Made by a program: the position numbers and the translations under genes. Below the pieces are notes generated by a model that saw only the letters and a list, made by a program, of their open reading frames with translations, searched no databases and had not been told where the DNA came from. A DNA stretch of 64,000 nucleotides from Myxococcales bacterium (lineage in GTDB: Bacteria; Myxococcota_A; Polyangia; Polyangiales; Polyangiaceae), in the NCBI GenBank assembly GCA_025355005.1, contig JANXLV010000368.1, positions 1-64,000 on the forward strand. The letters run 5' to 3'. Positions within the stretch are counted from its first letter, which is position 1. Every line of letters starts with the position of its first letter. Below, in pieces: positions 12,364 to 20,385 of this stretch.

Positions 12364-13226
12364 CCTTGATACCCTCGAGTGGTGCCGCGGTCACGTAGGT
12401 CGACGACGAGAAGCGGGCGCGGGGGATCGTGTGTCCCCGGTTTGCGTGCGACCGCGGTGCCCATGATCATGAGGTCCACGTGCAGTCGGCAGTGGCCCTC
12501 GTGCTCGTGCGAGTAGACGTTGCGGTGGAAGCGCACGCCGAGCACGCCAGTCGCGCCCTGGAACTTCTGCGCGGAGGCACGGAAGCGGCCGACGGCGAGG
12601 TCGCGTGCCTGCTGCGATGCCGCGGTGTGCATGGGCAGCTCGCACGAGAAGAACGTTCCGTCGCGCGAGCAGTCGGCATGCGGGTCGAACCAGAAGCAGT
12701 TGCCCATCGCGATGCCGAGCGGCACGTAGCCGGCCTTGTGCAGCTTGGAGTACTCGTCGGCGCGGAGCAGCGTGAGCGCGGGACGCTGCGGCGGCGGCTC
12801 GTTCCGGAAGCGCACGGCGGTGCCGACGGCGGTGTACTCGATCAGATCGTCTGCCCATGGATGTGCGCGTGACATGAAGCGCGTGTCGATCACCGCGTGC
12901 GCGCGGAGCAGCATTGCCTCTTGCTCCATGCGGGAGAGCGCAAGGAGGCGCGCGCGTTCGTGCGCGAGCGTGAGCGGGGCGAGCTCACCGCCGCTCCACG
13001 TGCCCACGAAGCCGGAGAATCCCACGTGGTACGTCGACGAGCCCATCACCTGGCTCACCACGTCCAGGCCTGCGGCCTTTGCGATGACACCTTCCGCAGC
13101 GGAGAGCGTGCTGGTGAAGAGCCCATTCGGCGCGGCCCCGAGCTCCGCCATCCTTCGCTGTGCGCGGAGCGGGATGCCGCCCTGCTGCACCGCCAGCTGG
13201 CTCTGCTTGTCTTCTTGCTCCGTCAT
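12360..13226 (-). CDS. Two-domain YbjQ/heavy-metal-binding-like protein (copy 1, most divergent)
   Basis: 288 residues with the same two-half plan as copies 2 and 3 (FTSTLSAAEGV, MGSSTYHVG, a basic helix, YTAVGTAV, then the second half ending IMGTAV). The NMEM motif is not conserved here and the second half has extra Cys residues (CFWFDPHADCSRDG), so this copy has drifted furthest. Starts one base after the zinc-ribbon gene stop. ATGA overlap with copy 2. Confidence 0.72.
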   Translation of the reverse strand: MTEQEDKQSQLAVQQGGIPLRAQRRMAELGAAPNGLFTSTLSAAEGVIAKAAGLDVVSQVMGSSTYHVGFSGFVGTWSGGELAPLTLAHERARLLALSRMEQEAMLLRAHAVIDTRFMSRAHPWADDLIEYTAVGTAVRFRNEPPPQRPALTLLRADEYSKLHKAGYVPLGIAMGNCFWFDPHADCSRDGTFFSCELPMHTAASQQARDLAVGRFRASAQKFQGATGVLGVRFHRNVYSHEHEGHCRLHVDLMIMGTAVARKPGTHDPPRPLLVVDLRDRGTTRGYQG

Positions 13227-13227
13227 C

Positions 13228-13698
13228 TTACTTTCCGCCGCTTAGCTTGCCGAGCACCCATGCAGCCCGCGCGCTCTCGTTCGCGTGTGAGGCGAGTCCA
13301 TCGAGGAGCTTCTCGACCCACTGGTCGATCGGCATCTCGGTCGTGCGAAGCGCGACACCGCGGACCACCTTCTTGTGGAAGCACTGCGCGCGATTGCCAG
13401 CGCGGACGGCGGTGAAGACGTCGGGCTCGAGACGCACCTCTATCGACACGGGCACCTGGACGCCGCCGACGTTCTGCGCCTCGATGTGCGAGAACTCTGC
13501 GAAGCCCTGGCTCAGCGTGTTGGCGAGCTGCGCGAGGAACTTGTCGACGTTCGAGAGGTCGAGCGCCATACCCTCCGCGATCTGGTCTGCATGTACGCCC
13601 ACCTGCTGGACGTCGCCGCAGTACTGGCAGTGATAGGTGCGCGCGAGCGCGTCAGGTTGCATCGTCGCGCCGCAGCGCTTGCAAGGTACCGGTCCCAT
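13228..13698 (-). CDS. Zinc-ribbon protein heading the YbjQ-like operon
   Basis: 156 residues starting MGPVPCKRCG. Two CxxC pairs (CKRC and CQYC, about residues 6-9 and 24-27) make a rubredoxin-like zinc ribbon, followed by a helical region with no membrane segment. Start 13698 is chosen because it places the ribbon at the N-terminus, as in similar small adaptor proteins. First gene of the operon, one base ahead of the first YbjQ-like paralogue, so probably a partner of those proteins. Confidence 0.75.
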   Translation of the reverse strand: MGPVPCKRCGATMQPDALARTYHCQYCGDVQQVGVHADQIAEGMALDLSNVDKFLAQLANTLSQGFAEFSHIEAQNVGGVQVPVSIEVRLEPDVFTAVRAGNRAQCFHKKVVRGVALRTTEMPIDQWVEKLLDGLASHANESARAAWVLGKLSGGK

Positions 13699-13824
13699 GA
13701 TCGACTGCGACGATATCGCCCGCCGCGCCCGCGCAAAGCCCAAAACGCCGTCTCCAGGCCCGACCTGCACACCTGCGCAGCCCCGAAAGAACGGAGCTCG
13801 CCACGCGCGGTTGGGTGGGGCGCG

Positions 13825-13853
13825 TTGACAGGGGGCGTTCGGCGTGGTTTAAG
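13825..13853 (+). promoter_or_regulatory. Sigma-70-type promoter for rplS
   Basis: A perfect TTGACA at 13825-13830, a 17-bp spacer, and TTTAAG at 13848-13853 as a plausible -10. It lies 65 nt upstream of rplS, which has AGAGGA as its ribosome binding site. Confidence 0.6.
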
Positions 13854-13918
13854 CCCGCTCCCCGCGTTTTGCGGGCAGCCGCGCCATCGCGCCGCAGGTA
13901 TGTAGAGGACTTTCCGCC

Positions 13919-14272
13919 ATGAACACCCCGATCATCGAACAGCTCGAAAACGGCCTCCTTCGCACGGACCTGCCTGAGTTTCGCGTGGGTGACACGGTGC
14001 GCGTCCACTACAAGATCGTCGAAGGCGACAAAGACCGCATCCAGGTGTTCCAGGGCGTCGTGACCAAGCGTCACCGCGCGGGCGCCCGCAGCACGTTCAC
14101 CGTGCGCAAGATCAGCTTCAACGTCGGCGTGGAGCGCATCTTCTTGCTCCACACGCCGCGCATCGACAAGGTCGAGATCGTGAGCAAGGGCGTCGTTCGC
14201 CGCGCGCGCCTCTTCTACCTGCGCGATCTCCAGGGCAAGGCCGCCCGCGTCCGCGACGCCAAGGACAACTGA
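13919..14272 (+). CDS. rplS: 50S ribosomal protein L19 (bL19)
   Basis: 117 residues with the family pattern: RVGDTVRVHYKIVEG near residue 22, a central VFQGVV, then RSTFTVRKISFNVGVERIF and a basic C-terminal tail. L19 sits at the 30S-50S interface. The usual rpsP-rimM-trmD-rplS operon is not present; rplS here has its own promoter and aceK downstream. AGAGGAC precedes the ATG. Confidence 0.97.
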   Translation: MNTPIIEQLENGLLRTDLPEFRVGDTVRVHYKIVEGDKDRIQVFQGVVTKRHRAGARSTFTVRKISFNVGVERIFLLHTPRIDKVEIVSKGVVRRARLFYLRDLQGKAARVRDAKDN

Positions 14273-14432
14273 AACGGCATCGCCTCGGGCCGTTGGCATC
14301 CCGGCTTGCGAGCCTTTGGGCTGCGCTCCGTCCTCACGGACAGGAGTCCGCTCCGGGCGGTGCTCCCCCAAAGCCTCGCCATCCGGGCGCCACCGGCCCG
14401 ATCCGACGCCGTTTGCTTTGAGGGGGCGGGAC

Positions 14433-16184
14433 TTGGAGACGGTTGTTCAGGAGATTGCTCGCGCCATCGTCGATGGCTTCGATCGGCACTATCGATCTTT
14501 TCGGACCATCAGCTCGGAGGCGAAGCGGCGGTTCGAGATCGGTGACTGGGCTGCGGTCCAGCGCGCCAGCGTCGAGCGCATCGAGCTCTACGATCGTCGC
14601 GTGACGGAAGGCGTCGCCCGCGTCGAGGCATTTCCAGAGGCCGCGAATGAGCAGAACTGGGCTCCCATCAAACGCGCGTTCATCGCGGAGCTCGTGAACC
14701 ATCAGCAGCCGGAGCTGGCGCAGACGTATTTCAACTCGGTCGCCAGCCGCGTTCTCCACCGGCGCTACTACAACAACGAGAACCTCTTCCTTCGTTCCAT
14801 CGTCTCGACGGAGCACATCCTGGCGCTCCAGCCCACGTATCGCGCGTACTACCCGAAGGCGCTCGGTCTTCGCGCGACGCTGCGACGCATGGTGACGGAT
14901 CTGGGCCTCACCAATTCCTGGGAGGCGATCGAGCGCGATCTTGCCGCCGTCATCCGCGCCATGTCGGACTTCTTCGCCCGCAATCCCGACGTGCACGACA
15001 ACGTACAGGTGCAGGTGCTGTCGTCGCTCTTCTACCGGAACCAGGCCGCGTACATGATCGGCATGATCATCAACGGGTACGAGCGCACCCCCTTCGCCGT
15101 GCCCATCCGGCAGAACGCGCGTCGCGAGCTCTATCTGGACGCGCTGCTCCTGCACCGCCAGGAGCTGGGTGCGCTCTTCTCGCTGGCGCGCGCGTACTTC
15201 ATGGTGGACATGGAGGTGCCCGCCGCGTTCGTGAGCTTCCTGCGGCAGATCTTCCCGGACAAGCCGAACGCGGAGCTCTACACGGCGCTCGGTCTGCAGA
15301 AGCAGGGCAAGACGCTCTTCTACCGCGACATGACGGAGCACCTGCAGCACTCCTCCGACAGCTTCGCCGCCGCGCCGGGCATTCGGGGCATGGTGATGGT
15401 CGTCTTCACGCTGCCGTCGTTTCCGTATGTCTTCAAGGTCATCCGCGATCGGTTCGAGGCGCCGAAGAACGTGGATCGCAAGACCGTCATGGCCCAGTAT
15501 CGGCTCGTGAAGCACCACGATCGCGTGGGTCGCCTGGCCGACACGCTGGAGTTCTCGTACGTCGCGTTCCCGAAGGACCGCTTCGAGCCCGCGCTTCTCG
15601 CCGAGCTCGAGGACAAGGCGCCATCCATGGTGCAGCACGTGGCGGGCAACGTGGTGCTGCAGCACCTGTACGTGGAGCGGCGCATGGTCCCGCTCGACCT
15701 CTACGTGCAGCGCGCGAAGGACGACGACGAGCTGCGCGGGGCGATGCGCGAATACGGAAACTGCATCCGTGAGCTCGCGCTCGCGAACATCTTTCCGGGC
15801 GATCTCTTGCTCAAGAACTTCGGCGTCACGCGCTTCGGCCGCGTCGTGTTCTACGACTTCGACGAGATCCAGCCGCTCACGTCGGTGAACTTCCGCCGCC
15901 TTCCCACGCCCGTTCACGATGAGGACGAGTACCGGGCCGAGGCATGGTTCTCCGTGGGCCCGAACGACGTCTTTCCGGAGGAGATGCCGCCGTTCCTGTT
16001 CGCGAAGGCACGGTACAAGGAGCTCTTCGACGAGGAGCACCCCGGCCTCTTCACCGCCGACTACTGGCGCAACATCCAGTCACGCGTGGCCGCAGGCGAG
16101 CACCTACCGTTCTACCCGTACCCCACCGATCGCCGCTTCCCGCACAAGCACGCAGAGAACGCTGACGACGTTATCGATACCTGA
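14433..16184 (+). CDS. aceK: Isocitrate dehydrogenase kinase/phosphatase AceK
   Basis: 583 residues from a TTG start at 14433 preceded by AGGGGG at 6-nt spacing; this fits the family (E. coli AceK is 578). An ATG at 14316 would add 39 residues unlike AceK. The signature segment VFTLPSFPYVFKVIRDRF around the kinase ATP site and the late NFGVTRFGRVVFYDFDE segment are typical. AceK phosphorylates and dephosphorylates isocitrate dehydrogenase to divert carbon to the glyoxylate bypass. No aceA, aceB or icd lies in the window, so it is separated from the usual ace operon. Its predicted stop is 15 nt from the convergent membrane-protein gene. Confidence 0.95.
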   Translation: METVVQEIARAIVDGFDRHYRSFRTISSEAKRRFEIGDWAAVQRASVERIELYDRRVTEGVARVEAFPEAANEQNWAPIKRAFIAELVNHQQPELAQTYFNSVASRVLHRRYYNNENLFLRSIVSTEHILALQPTYRAYYPKALGLRATLRRMVTDLGLTNSWEAIERDLAAVIRAMSDFFARNPDVHDNVQVQVLSSLFYRNQAAYMIGMIINGYERTPFAVPIRQNARRELYLDALLLHRQELGALFSLARAYFMVDMEVPAAFVSFLRQIFPDKPNAELYTALGLQKQGKTLFYRDMTEHLQHSSDSFAAAPGIRGMVMVVFTLPSFPYVFKVIRDRFEAPKNVDRKTVMAQYRLVKHHDRVGRLADTLEFSYVAFPKDRFEPALLAELEDKAPSMVQHVAGNVVLQHLYVERRMVPLDLYVQRAKDDDELRGAMREYGNCIRELALANIFPGDLLLKNFGVTRFGRVVFYDFDEIQPLTSVNFRRLPTPVHDEDEYRAEAWFSVGPNDVFPEEMPPFLFAKARYKELFDEEHPGLFTADYWRNIQSRVAAGEHLPFYPYPTDRRFPHKHAENADDVIDT

Positions 16185-16198
16185 GGCGATACCTGAAG

Positions 16199-16738
16199 CT
16201 ATTCCGTTGCCTTCGGGGGCGGGCCGAGCTGGATTCGCTCGCCGATGTATGCGCCGATGAGCGTGAACATGATGCCGATGGCGCTCATGATCACGTAGAG
16301 GAACGTGGGCAGCGTGCGGACCGTCTGACTTGCGACGAGCAAGAACGTGGTGGGCACGGCGACGCAGAAGCTGGCGACCATGGGCTCGATGAAGGTGCGG
16401 CCTGGCGAGATCATGCCGACCAGCAAGCCGCCAACGAACCACACGGGAACGCAGACGACCATGCCGTTGCCACCCTCGAAGTCGAGCGCGGTGATGATGC
16501 GAGGCAGGCCAAAGACCAGGGCGGCCGTGAGCACGGCCTGGACGGCGAGCGCGATGAACAGCCACGTGAGGCTGATGCCCTCCTGCTGATAGCGCCGCTC
16601 GAGCTCTTCCTCGCGCGTGCGCGCGACCTTTCCGAGCAATTCGATCTTGGCGCCACACGACACGCAACGAGTCGAGCCGGGAGGGTTCTTGTCGAAGCCA
16701 CACGAGGGGCAGGTCACGTTCTTCGTCGCGGTTGCCAT
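16199..16738 (-). CDS. Zinc-ribbon membrane protein
   Basis: 179 residues. An N-terminal zinc ribbon (CPSCGFDKNPPGSTRCVSCG, residues 10-29) is followed by a charged coiled stretch and four hydrophobic segments from about residue 58 onward. The organisation is that of small myxobacterial zinc-ribbon membrane proteins of unknown function. Monocistronic and convergent with aceK. Confidence 0.75.
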   Translation of the reverse strand: MATATKNVTCPSCGFDKNPPGSTRCVSCGAKIELLGKVARTREEELERRYQQEGISLTWLFIALAVQAVLTAALVFGLPRIITALDFEGGNGMVVCVPVWFVGGLLVGMISPGRTFIEPMVASFCVAVPTTFLLVASQTVRTLPTFLYVIMSAIGIMFTLIGAYIGERIQLGPPPKATE

Positions 16739-17048
16739 CGTTCCTACCTTGAAGGGAGCACCAGCCTACACGCGTTCCGCACGCAGAAGCAAACCCCGAG
16801 ATTTCAGTCACAGCGAAATTGCTCCGAGATTTCGCGTTCTGACTCGATATCGCCGATTTTTCGACCCGGCGCGGAAACCTTTGCAGGTGGGCGATGTCAG
16901 CCCTGGGGAAGCGAGCAAACCCAGCAAGCCAAGCAAACCCAGGCTGGCGCGCGCGACCGTCCTGGTCCGCTCGCCTGGTCCGCTCGCCTGGTCCGCTCAC
17001 CGGTCGGCTCGACGACCCCAAGAAATCCTATAGAGTGTAAAGGTCTCC
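16739..17048. other. Divergent intergenic region
   Basis: 310 bases between two divergent genes. The middle is AT-richer, then there are short Lys-codon-like AGCAAACCC repeats and a 13-bp triplicate (separate entry). TATAGA at 17029-17034 is a candidate -10 for the 17049 gene. No gene seen. Confidence 0.5.
16961..16999. repeat. Three tandem copies of a 13-bp unit
   Basis: CCTGGTCCGCTCG is repeated head to tail three times (last copy ends CTCA), about 50 bp upstream of the 17049 gene. Could be replication slippage or a stacked operator. Confidence 0.8.
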
Positions 17049-17717
17049 GTGTCCCCGAACCTCACCCCGCCCACCGCAGAGTTCCCCCACGCACATGATG
17101 CGGAGGAGGAGCGGATCGATCCGGAGCTTCTGGAGCTCCCCGATCCGCCTCGTGGGGAGCGGCGCGTCACCTTGATGGTGCTGCTGGTGACGGCGCTGGC
17201 TTCGGTCGCCATGGCCCTCGCCCTGCGGAATGACGCGAAGTACTCCTTCGCCGACACCATTCCGGAAGATCTGGGCGAGCTCTCGAAGGCGCCCCCTGCG
17301 GCCTTCGCGCAGAACCACTACGTGCACGGGCGCGCAGTGCTCGGTGGGGCCAGCGCGCTTCGCTTCGAGCGCCCTTTCCAGGCAGACACGTTTCGCGTGT
17401 CGCCGGTCCAGGGACATACCAACGTCTGGGCAGAGGTCCGCGTCCGCGAAGGCGCTGAGACCGGCCGCTACGTTCCGCCCACCGAGTTCACGGGGCACCT
17501 GGTCCGGTTCGACGCAGCCGGTCCGAAGCAGCGCGGGCTTGCGCGCGCGGTCGAGGATGCCACCGGACAGAAGGTCCCCGAAGGCGCATGGCTCATCGTC
17601 GACGGCGAAGCACCGTCCGACTCCAAGTGGGCCGTCGCACTGATGATGCTGTTCTCCGCGTTTGCCGTGTGGAACGTGCTCTCCGCGCTGAAGCTCGTCC
17701 GCCGCGTCCGCGAATAG
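17049..17717 (+). CDS. Membrane protein with large extracytoplasmic domain
   Basis: 222 residues with a GTG start. Acidic N-terminus, one membrane segment around residues 40-60, a soluble domain with a VHGRAVLGGASALRFERPF segment, and a second membrane segment near 193-212 followed by a basic tail. Two-pass topology with the middle outside the cytoplasm is predicted. I do not recognise the family; the loop looks beta-rich. Its stop is 28 nt from the convergent lipoprotein gene. Confidence 0.75.
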   Translation: MSPNLTPPTAEFPHAHDAEEERIDPELLELPDPPRGERRVTLMVLLVTALASVAMALALRNDAKYSFADTIPEDLGELSKAPPAAFAQNHYVHGRAVLGGASALRFERPFQADTFRVSPVQGHTNVWAEVRVREGAETGRYVPPTEFTGHLVRFDAAGPKQRGLARAVEDATGQKVPEGAWLIVDGEAPSDSKWAVALMMLFSAFAVWNVLSALKLVRRVRE

Positions 17718-17745
17718 ACGCGCCCTGCTTACCGGAGTCTCGTGC

Positions 17746-18759
17746 TTACCGGTGTGAGCGTCCGGTCGACCGGGAGTTGCCGCGCGATGGCGGCGCTGGG
17801 CTCGACGGACGACGCGACGGCGCGGATGGTGGGGCGCGCACGGTGTGGCTCTGCGGCGGCGCGGCTCCATGAGGCGTGGCCGACGAGGGCGTCGAGTACG
17901 CGCGCGCATGCGAGATGTGCGGATCGTTCGGCGCGGCGTGCGCGACGTGCGCGGGCTCGATGCCCAGAGACGAGGGCGGCGGACCATGGACCGCGGGCTG
18001 CGCCGTGGTGTGACCAGCCGCGTCGGCATGGACGCCGCCCGGCTCGTACGGATGCGTCTGTCCTGCGATGACCGTCGCCTGGTCGCGCGGAACGACATGC
18101 GTCGCGACCGCCGGAGAGAAGACGTCACCACGTGCACAATACACGTATCGCGGCTCGGGCCTGCTGTAGACGACGACGGCGACGCCACCGTACCAGATGA
18201 ACGCGGGCGGCATGGGCGCCCACCCGACGTAGCCGTAGCCTTCGTCGCCGGTGCGCCAGACGACCCACGCGTGCGCGTAGCGGCGGCCGGGGATCCACGA
18301 CCAGCCGCGCCCTTCGATCCAGACCCAGCGTCCGTAGTGGTACGGACCCCAGCCCCACTCGTACTCGCTCACCCAGACGTAGTCGTCGTTGTCGTAGACC
18401 CAGTGACCACCGGTGCTGTACGGCACGAAGTCGGGGCCGACCTCCGTCGCGTTGGGAACCCAGACGGTGCCATAGGTGGAGTCCTCGACCCAGGCGCCGT
18501 GCCCTTCGAGCGTGGGCTTGAACTCCGTCACGGCGCTCGGGTCCGTGTCCGCGTACTTCTCCTCGTCCGCGCCGATCTGGATCTCTTCGCCCTCTGCGTG
18601 CGCGGACGCTGCGGTCTGCGCTGCAGGGTCGACCGGTGCGGCAGGCGGCGGTGTGGCGGGCGGCGGTAGCGTCTCTTCCTCGCAGGCCGTGAGGCACGTG
18701 AGCGGGCCAACGAGCGCAAGCCCGAGCAGGAGACGGGAGGCGAGAGAGGAGCGTCGCAT
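17746..18759 (-). CDS. YXWXXXX-type surface lipoprotein (DUF6600-like)
   Basis: 337 residues. Signal peptide with lipobox LTAC near residue 25, acidic Pro/Ala linker, then a Trp/Tyr/Gly-rich core (GHWVYDNDDYVWVSEYEWGWGPYHYGRW and following) matching the repeat style of DUF6600 proteins. The C-terminal 120 residues are His/Pro/Ser-rich and low-complexity. Start 18759 puts the signal peptide at the N-terminus. Probably a cell-surface protein; function unknown. A TGYANNNTRCA motif lies at 18133. Confidence 0.8.
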   Translation of the reverse strand: MRRSSLASRLLLGLALVGPLTCLTACEEETLPPPATPPPAAPVDPAAQTAASAHAEGEEIQIGADEEKYADTDPSAVTEFKPTLEGHGAWVEDSTYGTVWVPNATEVGPDFVPYSTGGHWVYDNDDYVWVSEYEWGWGPYHYGRWVWIEGRGWSWIPGRRYAHAWVVWRTGDEGYGYVGWAPMPPAFIWYGGVAVVVYSRPEPRYVYCARGDVFSPAVATHVVPRDQATVIAGQTHPYEPGGVHADAAGHTTAQPAVHGPPPSSLGIEPAHVAHAAPNDPHISHARAYSTPSSATPHGAAPPQSHTVRAPPSAPSRRPSSPAPPSRGNSRSTGRSHR

Positions 18760-18780
18760 CACCCCGAAGAGTAGCACCCG

Positions 18781-19833
18781 CTACGCGACGCGCGTCTTCT
18801 TCCGGCGCTCGAGACCGAGCAGCTCGGCGGCGTTGGCGTACAGGATGCGGTGTCGTGTGTCGGCGCGGCCTTCGGTCGCGATCAGCACCTTCGCGAGCGA
18901 GATCGCCTGGTGGTAGAACGGCCAGTCCGAGCCGAGCAGGATACGTGTATTGTCCATGCTTTCGACCATGCGGCGCAGGGCGGGCAGCGACTGCGACGAC
19001 GTCTCCACGAGGACGTTCGGATAGCGCCGCGTGAGCTCCAGCGCCGCTTCCCACTGCAGCGCTCCTGCGTGCCCCAGGATGAACGTGGTCTTCGGATTCT
19101 CGGCGATGGGCTTCTCGTAGAAACGCACCTGCGAGAGCCAGCGGCCCAGCGGCGGCTCGATGCCCACGGGGCCGCAGTGCCAGAGCACGGGCAGGTTGCG
19201 CTCCCCGCACAGGCGGTAGAGCGTCATCGCGCGCGGGTCGTCGGCGCGGACCAGCTGGACGGCGGGGTGCATCTTCACGCCGCGGATGCCGCGCGCCACC
19301 TGCGCGTCCAGCTTGTCGCGCACGTTCCGCGCGTACGGATGCACGGAGCCGAACGAGATGAGCTTCTCCGTGGTCTTGGCGGCCGACGTCGCGTGGACCC
19401 AGTTCTCGCTGAGGGCGGGGAAGTCGATGGGGAGGATCACGGAGTGTTCGACGCCGAGCTCGTTCATCTCGCGCAGCAGGTTCGGCACGGTGTGGGTCTT
19501 CCGCATGCCGGAGCTCCGCACGCTGCCGAGCGTGAGGTCACGCTTCATCGCCGAGAGATCCTTCGGCTCGAAGTTCTTGTTCACGTAGATGTCCAGGTCG
19601 AGCTTGCAGCACGACGGAAGGTAGTGCTCCGTGTGGCGGGCGTTCCTGTAGAGATCGAGCTGCATGGGCCGCACGTAGGCGAGCGCGAGGTGCGTGTGCA
19701 CGTCGATGACGGGGCCGATGCTCTCGTCGGAGACGACGACGCGATCGTCGTACGCCTGAAACCACGGCAGGCGTCCCAGATCCGCGAGGCAAGTGAAGGT
19801 GGTGGGCAGCGCCAAGCCGCCAGCATACCTCAC
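18781..19833 (-). CDS. Amidohydrolase-family metal-dependent hydrolase
   Basis: 350 residues of the amidohydrolase_2 type (TIM barrel). HxH in IDVHTH near the N-terminus, VKMHP, LWHCGPVG, a late HAGALQWE and GSDWPFYHQ provide the expected metal and acid residues. The family hydrolyses or decarboxylates small cyclic or carboxylated substrates; substrate not predictable. The GTG at 19833 overlaps the receiver-protein stop as GTGA and is preferred over upstream starts that would intrude into that gene. Two-gene operon with a single-domain response regulator. Confidence 0.85.
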   Translation of the reverse strand: MRYAGGLALPTTFTCLADLGRLPWFQAYDDRVVVSDESIGPVIDVHTHLALAYVRPMQLDLYRNARHTEHYLPSCCKLDLDIYVNKNFEPKDLSAMKRDLTLGSVRSSGMRKTHTVPNLLREMNELGVEHSVILPIDFPALSENWVHATSAAKTTEKLISFGSVHPYARNVRDKLDAQVARGIRGVKMHPAVQLVRADDPRAMTLYRLCGERNLPVLWHCGPVGIEPPLGRWLSQVRFYEKPIAENPKTTFILGHAGALQWEAALELTRRYPNVLVETSSQSLPALRRMVESMDNTRILLGSDWPFYHQAISLAKVLIATEGRADTRHRILYANAAELLGLERRKKTRVA

Positions 19834-20255
19834 TGCGCCGCGCTTGATGAGCCTCGAGCGGGCGCGAGGGAGAGGGCCTCGTGCAGCGCGGCGGCGAGCT
19901 CCGCCTTGGAGAAGGGCTTGGAGAGATACAGCCATGGCGCGCCGTCGTCTGCATGGACCGCGCTCCTGGTGTAGCCCGACACGAAGAGCACCGCTGCGGC
20001 CGGACGGACGAGGCGGAACGCGCGCGCGGCGTCCATGCCGCTCATCTCGGGCATTGCGACGTCCGTCACCATGACGTCGATCGGACCTGCGTGCTCACGC
20101 GCGAGGGCGATCGCCTCGCTCGGTCGCGACGCGTCGAGCACCACGTACCCGAGTGACCGCAGCATCCTGCACGTAGCCCGGCGCACCGTGGGCTCGTCCT
20201 CCAGAAGCAGCACCGTCTCTGCCCCGACGCGTCCGACGCTTGGCGTGGTCCCCAT
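19830..20255 (-). CDS. Single-domain response regulator (CheY-like receiver)
   Basis: 141 residues, receiver domain only. Acidic pair Glu19-Asp20, phospho-acceptor Asp65 in VTDVAMPEMSG, and Lys113 in YLSKPFSK are all in place. No output domain, so it acts by protein contact or as a phosphate sink. The start at 20255 is chosen because the upstream extension has no receiver character. Translationally coupled to the amidohydrolase (GTGA). No cognate histidine kinase is in the window. Confidence 0.88.
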   Translation of the reverse strand: MGTTPSVGRVGAETVLLLEDEPTVRRATCRMLRSLGYVVLDASRPSEAIALAREHAGPIDVMVTDVAMPEMSGMDAARAFRLVRPAAAVLFVSGYTRSAVHADDGAPWLYLSKPFSKAELAAALHEALSLAPARGSSSAAQ

Positions 20256-20385
20256 CTGCCCCTCACATTGTAGCCGAACACAACGAATGCGCCCGAGGGC
20301 ACTCAGGATGTGGCGCGTTGCTGGTTTGTTCCCGCGATCGGATCTTTCGTAGATCTTTCCTCGGCCGCTCGCGTCTACGGGCTCC

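Noticed and set aside
14334..16040. 568-codon minus-strand frame
   Set aside because: Antisense to aceK, rich in Val/Glu/His/Arg with no motif.
18947..18960. Another copy of the TGYANNNTRCA motif
   Set aside because: TGTATTGTCCA differs at one conserved position, so it was not counted. TGCATTTTGCG near 57721 was excluded for the same reason.
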